A DNA stretch of 64,000 bases. Origin: Sipunculus nudus. Taxonomy: Eukaryota; Annelida; Sipuncula; Golfingiida; Sipunculidae. The position numbers were made by a program, and so were the translations under genes. The stretch is taken from contig CM049306.1 in the NCBI GenBank assembly GCA_026874595.1, positions 76,755,642 through 76,819,641 of the forward strand. Reading direction: 5' to 3'. Below, one piece after another: positions 1 through 12,700 of this stretch (its first letter is position 1; each line of letters starts with the position of its first letter). The notes beneath the pieces are model-generated. The model ran no database searches, was not told where the DNA came from, and was given only the letters and a program-made list of their open reading frames with translations.

Positions 1-603
1 TGTCCACATCCAAGTATCCAAATTTTTTTTTGACAGTTTTGGTTTAATCAAAACCTAAACCAGCTATTTGAGATAACCATATTTTGCTCTGTTTTGATAA
101 ACTGAACAATTATTTGGAAATGGAACTGGTTTTGTATTTTTGCATGGAACATGCCTCCACAAGTATGTTATGCATTCATTTTCATTTATGTGGGTGTTTG
201 TGTGTTTGTTCACAACATAACTCATGCAATCATGAACAGAATCTCTTGAAACTTTCAGGACATTTCGGGAATGGAAAAATGAACAATTGATTCCATTTTG
301 TTGTTGATCTGGTACATGTTCCAGACTTAGGAATGTCATTAAAAGGAATATTCACAAATGTACAATCACTTATGCAAAAATAAACCCCTGGGAATATATG
401 GGCCCAGTACATGAATGCAAACATATGGTGGGGGCTTGCACTCTTGAGAATGCAGATTAAAATTGAAAATTACAGTGAAAGTGGCTCTGTATTTTTGTAT
501 GGACATAATTATTATACTATCTTGATTATATATTGTAAACTTTTCATGTGTTGAGATATATCCTGGTGTAAGCAATCACAGGCACACTGATGACCTGTCT
601 CAC
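1..603. other. Intron of the vinculin-like gene, no other signal
   Basis: AT-rich, with short ORFs on both strands that lack splice context. The gene's next exon lies beyond the left edge. Confidence 0.5.
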
Positions 604-784
604 CAGATGAGGTTTCAGGTTGTGTAGGTGCTGCCATCTTTGCTGTAAGATCATCCAGCTCCAGCATTATTTCCCTGAGCCCCGACACCCGAGCTCTCCA
701 CTCAAACCATTGCTCCGGTATAAACTGTCTGGCACACTGAAGCAGGTCTCCTATACACTGCTTACACTCATGCAAATATTTTGC
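604..784 (-). CDS. Vinculin-like gene, most 3' exon in window
   Basis: Acceptor TTTTACAG at 785-787 and donor G|GTGAGA at 604/603. The frame enters at phase 0 and leaves at phase 1. It encodes about 60 residues starting AKYLHECKQ and including EQWFEWRARVSGLREIM, a helical segment. The donor shows that the coding region continues beyond the left edge; I found no further exon in 1-603. Confidence 0.75.
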
Positions 785-3700
785 CTGTAAAAAAAAGAGA
801 AAATTTGGCTTGAGTTTCATGAAAATTGTAATTTGTTTTGTTCTGTCAATGCAGTACATTTTTTCACCTAAATATCATGTTATTTTATTGTACACAGGTT
901 TTGCCTCACAAATAATTGTATTTAATGGTGAATAACATCCCTGTTGCCCTAAACAGACTTGTAATTATAATAGACTGATAAAGGTTAAGTAAATGTAATC
1001 CACAAGTGTTTGTTGTGTGAACAGAGGATTTCATCCAGATCCAAGACTTTGCCCTGATTTGATTGGCTGGTTCAAAGTGTGACATCACAGATAAAATTTA
1101 GAAATGATTTAAATCTGTTGTTTTTATTCTTCCCTGAAAATTATGGGCTCACAGAATAAGAAATTTCAAGCTTTTAATGAGATCTAGAATTTTTAGTCAC
1201 AGGGGATTTACTCGTTTGTGACGTCCCTGTTTAGTTGACAGTGCTCATAGATGTGCCAATGGTTTTTGAACAAATCTCACAACCTGATTTTTTTTTGGTG
1301 AAAAAATAAATAGAAATTATTTTTATCCTCCAGGAATTGGGTTCATTTTATATAACATCTATAATAATATTTTTTTTTCATAGGCAACATTGTTATATGA
1401 TAATATAATGAGATTTGGAATATGTTTGCTTGACCTGTAGACTCATAGAATACTTTGAAATTTACAAACCACTTCGTATATCATCAATAAGATCAAAAAC
1501 ATTACAGTATTAAACAAGCCAGTCGAGCATTTACTGGATCTTGTGATAGATTTGGAAAGCCACTTGATATATGTCAGAATAAAATGTCATAATACCTCAG
1601 CCTCTACAAGTCGTGAGTTACTGACTCGCTTGGCATCAATCAGTGTATCACATACAGCTCTCCACTTGTGTATGTACTGGTCAATCTGATGCTCTGCCTG
1701 AGAAACCTGAGGAGCGAGATAAACAGGTTCAAATTTAAAGGAGCACGCAAGCATCCTTCAATCAAAGTTATACACTAATGCATAATTCTAATACAACAGG
1801 CCTTTTCCTTTTCACTAGTGACACCTTTCCAAGATATCTGACATGTATGATTCGGGGTTGGTAGCATACACATATATGCCAGTCCACAGCAAAAGCAGTT
1901 GTGTTTTTTGCCCTGATGCAGCGATATAATTTGTAGCATCCTTGACAACCGTTAGATCCTGAATGAGTTCAACTTGGAAACAGAATATGTTTTGAACGCA
2001 TCTATGTCTGACAATCCATGCTGCATATGTCAATAAAACAATGATAAAATAACTTTAATATTGGTTATATTACAAAATATGTAGCCATCTAGCTATAATA
2101 TAGTTGCATCCTACATAGTATTTGTTAATATTAAACACCTGAATACTTGATATCATCATCTGCCTGTTTGTTTACAAGTGGAACCCTGATCAAACAAGCT
2201 CAGTGTGCATGCCCGTGAAAAAGGTCCATTACAGTTCATTATAATCTTTAACAATTATCACTGCACGTTCTTAAGTAGAAACTAAATGTGTCGGAACGAC
2301 ACGAATGCCCCCGCCTGGGGCAAATTAGAAACATTTGTTAAATTTTGAAAAATTTTTAAGTTCAGGAGGTGTCATATGGTCAAAAGTAGGTCAACAAGGG
2401 CAAAATGCAAACTCGATGTGTTACGGGTCATTATCAAGCAACACACCAAAAATCAGGCCAGTATCTGCAGGCACTGTGAAAAAAGTCCATACATGTGCAT
2501 TTTCCATAAAAATTTCTGTCTTTCATGAAATTTTCTATGTTTAGGAGCCTTAAAACAATCAAAAGTAGGTCAACCCAGATGAAACGCGAACTCGATCTGT
2601 AACTGTCATTATCTGCCCACACATAAAAAATCAGGGTGGTATCTGCAGGCATTGAGGAAAAAAAGTCGGTACATATGCATTTGTTATGAAAATTTCTATT
2701 TTCCATAAAACTTTCTATGTTCAGGAGCAGTCAAATGGTCAAAAGTAGGTCAACTGAGACAAAACAAGAACTTGATCTGTAACTGGTCATTATCTGCCTA
2801 CACACCAAAAATCAGGCCAGTATCTGCAGGCATTGCGAAAAAAAGTCTGTACATGTGCACTTTTTATTAAATTTTCTATGTCAGAGCACTGTCAAACGGT
2901 CAAAAGTAGGTCAACTGGAACAAAACATGAACTGGATCTGTAACTGGTCATTATCTGCCCACACACCAAAAATCAGGCCAATATCTGCAGGTATTGCAAA
3001 AAAAGTCAGTACATGTGTATTTGTCATGAAAATTTATTTTTTTAATGAAATTTTCTATGTTCAGGAGCCGTTAAACAGTCAAAAGTAGGTCAACTGGGAT
3101 GAAACCGAACTCCATCTGTAACTGGTCAATATCTGCCCACACACCTAAAATCAGGCCAATATCTGCAGGCACTGCAAAAAAAAGTCAGTACATGTGTATT
3201 TGTCATGAAAATTTATATTTTTCATGAAATTTTCTATGTTCAGGAGCCGTAAAACGGTCAAAAGTAAGTCAACTGGGACGAAACGCGAACTCCTTCTGTA
3301 ACTGGTCAATATCTGCCCACACACCAAAAATCAGGCCAATATCTGCAGGCACTGCAAAAAAAAGTCTGTACATGTGTATTTGTCATGAAAATTTATATTT
3401 TTCATGAAATTTTCTATGTTCAGGAGCCGTAAAACGGTCAAAAATAGGTCAACTGGGACGAAACGCAACTCAATCTGTAACTGGTCAATATCTGCCCACA
3501 CACCAAAAATCAGGCCAATATCTGCAGGCATTGCGAAAAAAAGTCAGTACATGTGTATTTGTCATGAAAATTTATATTTTTCATGAAATTTTCTATGTTC
3601 AGGAGCCGTAAAACGGTCAAAAATAGGTCAACTGGGACGAAACGCAACTCAATCTGTAACTGGTCAATATCTGCCCACACACCAAAAATCAGGCCAATAT

Positions 3701-6700
3701 CTGCAGGCATTGCAAAAAAAAGTCTGTACATGTGTATTTGTCATGAAAATTTATATTTTTCAAGAAATTTTCTAAGTTAAGGAGCCGTAAAACGGTCAAA
3801 AGTAGGTCAACTGGGACGAAACGCAAACTCAATCTGTAACTGGTCAATATCTGCCCACACACCAAAAATCAGGCCAATATCTGCAGGCATGGCGAAAAAA
3901 AGTCCGTACAACTGTTTTATTTCAGAATGATGGAATGACGGAATGACGGAAGGAGGGAAGGACGGACATGGGTAAAACTATATGCCCCAGCCACTTTGTG
4001 GCGGGGGCATAAAAAAAGTAGACTTAGACTGGTGCAAGAATAATATGTGTAATACATATAATACAATTTGAAAGGTCAACTGTAATATATTTTCTTGATA
4101 GTACAAGTACCATCTATTGAACCATACAAGTACCATCTATTGAACCATCTATGAAACCTGTTTTAGCTTTTTTTAGTTATAAAGAATCTCTCAAAAGAAA
4201 TGATTTATATGTAAATGATTTTCATTTAATTCAATTTATGACCCTTCACCTTTGACCTACCTGTCTGACCCATTCATCACATGCCTCATGCAGTGGCTCC
4301 ACCTGGGAGACATCCCACTCAGCAACTTTCCTGGCCAGCTCTATGAGCTGGGCAGATTTGGTGGAAAGCTGAGAAGCCATTCCCTGAAATATTCTGTAGA
4401 AACATATACTGATACAATTTCATATCACTCAGGTCTAGTCATATGAGTAAAATCATCAAACTAATGTCATACACTTCAGCCGAATATTCTTGTCAATTTA
4501 AACCAGAAGTATCTATTTGATTCTACAAATACTAACAAATAACTACAACTAATAATAATAATATTAATTTTTAATTTTTTTCATTTATAAACACAAATAT
4601 ATAACATCATTTCCATGCACTTTTGTGTGGCTCTATACTTCTACTATTTTCAAGAAAAGAGCAGCATTTTCAGATGTTTGAAAGTTTCCAATGTACCAGC
4701 TTGTCGCAGATTACAAGGCACATTGTTTCATAGCCTTGGTGCAGCTGAGATGAAAGCCTTCTCCCCTAGTGCTTTATGTATGGGTTGGAAATAAGCAAAG
4801 GAATAGCTTAGGTATTGTACATTTATTCATGCAATTCTGACAGATATTATAGAATGGTAGTATTTATGGTACATTTTGATTAAATAGAGCATTAGGCAAA
4901 TTTGAATACTAACACTTTCTTCTCTGCTTGGCATGAGCCAATGACAGTTGCACCCTCTACAGCTTGGTTTGTCCTGGCCAGAATGACAGTACTCAGAGTG
5001 GCTAATATCTTCTTATCTCCAGCTAGAGCACCCTGGATAAGATCCCTTCCTAATGACACAAGGTAACTGTCAGTCCTTTCTATGGAAAATTTCTGAACAT
5101 TCATTTTTTTAGGCACAACATTCTTAGTCTTCTTTTGTTTCTCATTGTCTTTGGGGTCATCAAGTACTTCATCAGTCACTATGACCTTGACCTGGCTATA
5201 GGGCACAGTTTGTTGACCTGTGACCTTGACCTTCACTGGAGTTGTCTTCTGATTGGCCAGAAGCTCAAGATCAGGTGGTACTTGACCTTCTAGTGCCTCT
5301 TTCACATTTGTGACACATTTTATCATGTTATCACAATGCTTGTGGAGTTCAATATGTCTTGTTGACTCATTTCTTTCATAAAGCACACTGACTGTTGTCT
5401 TCTTAATATCAGCTGTGGCTGAAAAACAAAATAAAAAACTCTAGTTTTCCTCTCAAACATGTTTATTAAAGATACATTAGACATATTTTGTCATAATTTT
5501 ATCTTCATTTAATTGCTTTCTACCTTTAAATTTTATAAACACAACATATAAACTCATTAATAAGTATGCCTAGTAACATTTTTCAGTAATTCAGCAAAAA
5601 TTAACCTTCACAATAAACCTTTGCCTTCCTTTACCAAATTGATTTTTCAAACATCTCTTTACAACATTTTACATATTCTTGATACCTAGAGGGATACCAT
5701 AAAATCAGGTAAATTATTATACATACAGAGTTATAATATTGGTGTATATCAGTGCTATCTACTGTTCATTTAATAACAAGACAGAGTAACCTGAGTCCTT
5801 TCTTTTAAAATTCCATTGGATATTATCTTGAAATGCTGTTTGATTTACACAGGGCAAATGGTGGGATTCTTCAAACAAATGGCAAGAAGTTTCAACCAGC
5901 AGTTTCACTTAACAGCAGAAAAATATTATAATATTTTCATGAATGAACAATATGTATGGCAGTTATACGCAAATGATGTTTGAACTAAAATATAAATCAG
6001 CACAATTATGTATGAAGGACCGAACTTTGTATAATTTTTACAGAAAAACAAAACTACTGACCAGATTCTAAGTTGGAGATATATCTCTTTATCCATCCCC
6101 TGTAAATGACATTAATGCTCTGGTCCATCTGTCTCAAGGCCATTTTAACTAGTCTCCCAGCAAGGCCACAAATGGCTCTTGTATGAGCCAGAATTTCTGT
6201 GTTGCCCATATGCATGGAGTCCTTTTGCTTGTAAATGTATTCAAAGAGTGTCAGTTCTGCAAAATAAATACATAAAAAGACTTGAACTACATACATATTA
6301 CTGAATATTGATGAGGCTGTATATACCTTGTAATTGGAAACTGCCAAAATACCTTTATGTATTATATAAATACCTTTATACCATTCAATAAAGATATTAA
6401 ATAAAAATATGAAAACAATCTAAATCTTCAGGACACCATATCAGGAACTTTAAGCAGTGTCACATTTTAAGGACTTCTTCTTCCAATATTTTCTTTTAAT
6501 CAATTTTAAATGAAAACGAAATGTGATGATGATGGTACAAAAAATAATCTGAAGGCCTTTAATATTAAAAAGACCATTTAGCTCTTAAGTTAACTCATTC
6601 ATCTGGGTATATTTCTTCAAGACAGATTTCTAGAAAGAAATTTCATGTAGTCTTGCCTTAATTGATCTAGAACTATTAATAGCATCCTTATTCCTTAATA

Positions 6701-9700
6701 TATTCTTACATGAGATTTATTATGAGATTATTGAGATTATTAAAATATGATGAAATTAAAATAAGAAATAAATATTTTTCTTGAAAGATATCTTTTCATC
6801 AGAATTTACTAAACCTTTGCAATGAATGTTGAATCTAAGGAAATATTTTCAAGGTAAGAACATTTTACCTGACACTTTAATGAAAGCCATGGGTTCAACA
6901 AGGTCATCTAGCGTGTCCAGCATGACCTTGAGATTGAGGGTCCACTCGTCTCGTAATGCCTTTATCTTATTGGAGCCAGTCATTAGTAAGCTGTCTCGGA
7001 CACATGTGCCAATTGTAGTCTCCAACTCCTGCACTAGCTCCATCTGGTGGTTGATGCAGGACTGAATAGTGTCCTCACCTGTGATTATTGTTATTATCAC
7101 TATTATTATCATTTTATATATTATAAAAATTAATAGATTTGTTTAAGCTTTGGTATAAAAATTTGTAAAATTAGATCGCTATTCAATTAATGAATTGTGA
7201 GAATTTTACTTAATTTTCACAAATGAAGAATTGGAGTGTAAAATGATGGAATATATGTTTGATTGTAGCCCCTTATTTAAATGCTATGTTCTGATACAAA
7301 TTATATGAGTATTTAGCATAAGTGTTGTTGTTAAAGATAAAATTACCATTAAACTACAGGTGGCACCTCGTAAAACAACAACAAGTGACCCATGGGTCAT
7401 GACGCTCAGCTGACTGGGTAAGAGATTCACAAAAGGAAATTTTATCATCAGAATGGTAGATACCAATTCAACTGAAGCATGAAACAGATTAACCAACAGT
7501 CCAAGATTTAGTCTGTATTTATATATCTGAAAAATAGAGAAAAAATGTGTAAACTTTAAAAACTAGAATACGGGTAGCCGACAAGTGACTACGTGTATCT
7601 GCCAAAATCAGAGTGAAGTGAGGCATGGATTGAGTGGCAAGGGGAAACAGAGTGAGGTATGTTGCATATTAGCATGGATGTCTGCAGCCTAAATGTGTAT
7701 GTAGGTTGTGCAACCTACCACAAATCCAGAAAGCTGTCCAAGTTGTATACATATGCAAAATTTTAGGCAGAAAAGTCAAACCACTACATGGATATGAGTG
7801 ATTTTAGCCCACGGCAGACAAACAGACAGACGCTGTGCAAAAATGGTTGCAGTTTTGTGTATGATAAAGACCTATGTGAGATTTAACACAAGCACAATTT
7901 TGGCCCAATCGGTCAAATGGTTCCTGAGATATTAGCTTGGATGTGTGCAGCGTTAACTAGAATGTAGGTGGCGCCACCTGTCATAAAATCAAGAAAGCTA
8001 TCAAGGATGTATAAACCTGCAAAATTTTAGGCAGTTATGTCAAACCACTACAGAGAAATGAGTGATTTTAGGCCACGGCAGACCAACAGACAGACGCTGT
8101 GCAAAATGTGCAAAAATGGTTGCAGGTGGCCCCTCCAGTTTTGTGTATGATAAAGACCTATGTGAGATCTATACACATGCAAAATTTTGGCCCAATCGTT
8201 CAAACGGTTCCCGAGATATGAGCTTGGATGTCTGCAGCATAAACTAGAATAAAGGTGGGGCCACCTGTCATAAAATCAAGAAAGCTATCCAGGATGTATA
8301 AAACTGCAAAATTTTAGGCAGATATGTCAAACCACTGCCAAGATGTGAGTGACTTTATTGCACGGCAGACAAACAGACAGACGCTGTGCAAAAATGGTTG
8401 CAGGTGGTGCCACCAGTTTTGTGTATGATAAAGAGCTATGTTAGATCTATACACATGCAAAATTTTGGCCCGATCGGTCAAACAGTTCCCGAGATATGAG
8501 CTTGGATGTCATCAGCGTGAACATGAATGTAGGTGGCGCCACCTGTCATAAAATCAAGAAAGCCATCCAGGATGTATACGCATGCCGAATTTCAGGTGAA
8601 TTAGTCAATTCACTGCAGAGATATGAGTGATTTTAACCAAAGGCAGATGAACAGATGGACACTGAGCAAACATGGTTACAGGTGGTGCCACCATTTTTTG
8701 TGTATGTTATAGAGCTATCCAAGGGCTACATTAGTATAAATTTTATTTCCTGATCAGTCAAACGGTTCCCGAGATATGAGCTTGGAAAGCTGATAAAATC
8801 AAGTCCCAGAGGAGCTCTCTGGAAACGAACGCGGCAACGGCGGAGGAACCCGGTCAAAAACATAGTATCCACAAAACTTCGTTTTGGCGGGTACAAAAAT
8901 ACAGGTGGCTCCACCAGTCTGCAGAAACTAATAAAAACACTTACAAACATCAATATCCATGCAAAGAATCATGGTGATCTCCCCATTAGTTGTTTAGATA
9001 CTTCAGCTTTTGTATCAAATTGTCCATTATTCTGAGGGATACTTCGGAGTCCTATAGCTTGAAGGATATGGGTAACAGAGACCTAATTTTAAGTTTCCAC
9101 AGGCACTTTTCATGGGCCTTCTTGCATGACAAGAATGAGGGATTCTAGGTCCATTTGTTGCGATTTGTACCCTGTTGACAGATAACCACATCTTTAAAGG
9201 TATCAAAAAAAGAGAAAAAAAATCGTAAAAATTTGAAAAAAAATAGAGGTGGCTCACCCAGTCTGCAGAAACTGATGGAACAGGTCATGATCAATATGTA
9301 TGCCGAAAATCATGACCATCAGTGTTGTAGTTATTGAGATACTGCAGTTTTTGTATCAAATTTTCCATTATTCTGGGGGGTAATTTGGAGCCATACAGCT
9401 TAAAGAATATAAGTAACAGAGACCTAATTTCAGGTTTCCATGGAGACTTTTCATGGGTCTCCCTGTGTGTCAAGAATGAAGATTCTAGGTCCAGTTTTAA
9501 TGATTTGTGCCCTGTTAACAGATGTTCATAACTTTAAAGGTCTCAAAAATAGAGAAAAAATTCGTAAAAAAAACCCGAACAAATACAGGTGGTGCCACCA
9601 GTCTGCAGAAACTGATGAAACACTCCATGATCAATATCCATGAAAACAATTATGGTGATCTCTGCATTAGTTGTTCAGATACTTCAGCTTTTGTATCAAA

Positions 9701-12700
9701 TTTTCCATTATTCTGAGCTGTACTTTGGAGTGCCATAGCTCAAAGGATATGGGTAACAGAGACCTAATTTCAGGTGTCCAAGGAGACTTATCATGGGTCT
9801 CCCTGTGTGTCAACAATGAAGATTCTAGGTCCAGTCCTTACGATTTGTACCCTGTTGACAGATAACTACATCCTGAAAGGTCTCGAAAATAGAGAAAAAA
9901 AAATTGTGAAAATTTGAAAAAATACAGGTGGCACCACCAGTCTGCAGGTACTGATGAAACACCTCTTGATCAATATGTATGCCAAAAATCATGACCATCA
10001 GTGTTGTAGTTATTGAGATGTTGCAGTTTGTTTTTATCAAATTTTCCATTATTCTGGGGGGTTATTGGGAGCCCCCATAGCTCAAAGGATATGGGTAACA
10101 GAGACCTTATTTCAGGTTTCCATGCAGACTTTTTATGGACCTCTCAGTGTGTCAAGAATGAAGATTCTAGGTCAAGTCTTTATGATTTGTGCCCTGTTAA
10201 CAGCTGTTCACATTTTTAAATTCGTAAAAAATCGAAAAATTCAGGTGGCGCCACCAGTCTGCAGGAAGTGATGGAACATCTCATGATCAATACGTATGCC
10301 AAAAATCATAACCATCAGTCAAGTAGTTAATGAGATATTGAAGTTTTTGTATGAAATTTTTGACTTTTCTGGGGGGTACTTTGGGGCCCCATAGCTCAAA
10401 GGATATGGGTAACAGAGATCTAATTTATGGTTTCCACAGAGACTTTTAATAGGTTTCTCAGTGTGTCAAGAATGAAGATTCTAGGTCCAGCGGTTACGAT
10501 TTGTGCCACGTTAACAGATGACAGCATCTTTAAACGTCTCAAAAATAGAGGAAAAAATTGTAAAAAAATCGAAAAATACAGGTGGCGCCACCAGTCTGCA
10601 GGAACTTATGGAACATCTCATGATCAATATGTATGCCAAAAATCATGACCATCAGTGTTGTAGTTATTGAGATATTAAAGTTTTTGTATGAAAATTTTGA
10701 CTTTTCTGGGGGGTACTTTGGGGCCCCATAGCTCGAAGGATATGGGTAACAGAGACCTAATTTATGGTTTCCAAGGAGATTTTTCATGGACCTCTCAGTG
10801 TATCAAGAATTAAGATTCTAGGTCTAGGCTTTACGATTTGTGCCTTGTTAACAGATGTTCACATTTTTAAAGGTCTCAAAAATAGAGAAAAAAATTTGTA
10901 AAAAATCGAAAAATACAGGTGGCGCCACCAGTCTGCAGGAAGTGATGGAACATCTCATGATCAATATGTATGCCAAAAATTATGACCATCAGTCAAGTAG
11001 TTAATGAGATGTTGAAGTTTTTGTATGAAATTTTTGACTTTTCTGGGGGGTACTTTGGGGCCCCATAGCTCGAAGGATATGGGTAACAGAGACCTAATTT
11101 CTGGTTTCCAAGGAGATTTTTCATGGACCTCTCAGAATCCTAAGTTACAAGGTTCTAGGTTCAGCGGTTACGATTTGTGCCTGGTTAACAGACAGATAGA
11201 CGGACAGACGGCACGACGGACGACGAACAAAGAGTGATCGCTATAGCTCAGATGACTTTCAGTCAGCTGAGCTAAAAATCTATCAAAGATCAATATGCAG
11301 CCATATTTCAAGGCATTCCATTAAGCCATAATGGTAAATGAATCTAAAAATACATGTCTACTCAAAAGGGACTAATTTAATTTAACTACATGATGTTTGT
11401 TGCAGTTAAAGACTACCTGATTAGCCTATCTTTTTAGATGCTTACTCGCATATATAGTACATGTCTTACAGTAAAACATTATTCCGATGTATGATCAATG
11501 CAAAATACATGACTGGTGATCTAATACTGGTAAAAATGATGACTTTTAATCACAATCATTAAACCAACCATCTAACTTTCCATTAATTAGTGACCTAAGT
11601 CATATGTCATCATTAAACCAAATTTCAAGGTTAAAAACACAGCCATAAATGAAAACATCTTTAGAATCAATTTAAACTGAAATTTAATAGACAAGTAGTA
11701 GTGAAATATCTGTTATTCACATATCACATCATCAAGAGTGATAGGGATAAAATTTTGTTAAGTGAGTCATTTTACCATTTTAAGATTCAGCATTATTAAA
11801 ATGTTTAATTTGTGAGCTAAAACTCTGACATGACTTCTATCAGTCATTAACATAAACTTCATTGCAAATTTATTTATAGACTAGTTCTACTAATAGTAGG
11901 CTTACATAGTTCACACTTTTACGTTATGACCCAAATATATATATCTATCGACCAAGAATATAACTCACAGAAAGGGTCATTGGTACTGGCTGCCATAGAA
12001 GCTGCTGTCTCACACATTTGCTCACTGTGGATACAGAAGCTGTTCAAATACGGCTGCAGCCATAGTTCAAGATCACCAGGGGACCATGATACCTGCAAAT
12101 AAAACATTATAACATTCAGTATTCTATATATACTGTTCCCCTATCTGCACAAATTGTTTACTTATTGCCTGTGGGATACTTTTTCATGAGACCATTATGG
12201 GGCCCTCATTTTTATTGATAAAAAATTTTAGCCCAGAATCAGCTTTAAAATGGATGCGATTGTGATATCCTGCAATGTCTACAGTTGATAACAAATCATA
12301 ACACAGGCTTCTGGAAAATATATTATGGTTTAACATAACCATTTCCAGAGATGACATCAAGTAGGCATCAAGACAGATCAAATCATGCAACAAAAGATCT
12401 GAAGAGGACATCTCTAAAGAAAATGTGACAACAAATGAACACAGATGAAAACACAACCTCCTACATTTATAAAACTGTTACAGACAAGAACAAAACATGA
12501 CATAATTAAAATAATAGTTAATGGCTTCTGTGGACCAGGGGTAGAGCACAGGACTTAAAAGTCGGTGGATCTTGACCCCCACCCAGTGACTCTTGGTGAG
12601 CACTCTGCAGGCTTAATGAGAAAGACGTGCCCAATGGCTGTGTTTCACTCATAAACAAGTGCGCTTTTTGGGGTTTCCTCGGTTGAATGACCCAGCTATG

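Noticed and set aside
2335-3780. Several 65-90-codon ORFs on both strands in family A
   Set aside because: They arise from the tandem repeat; the same peptide appears on each unit in both orientations.
2290-4010. CRISPR-like regular repeat array
   Set aside because: The whole unit is repeated with no unique spacers, and the context is eukaryotic.
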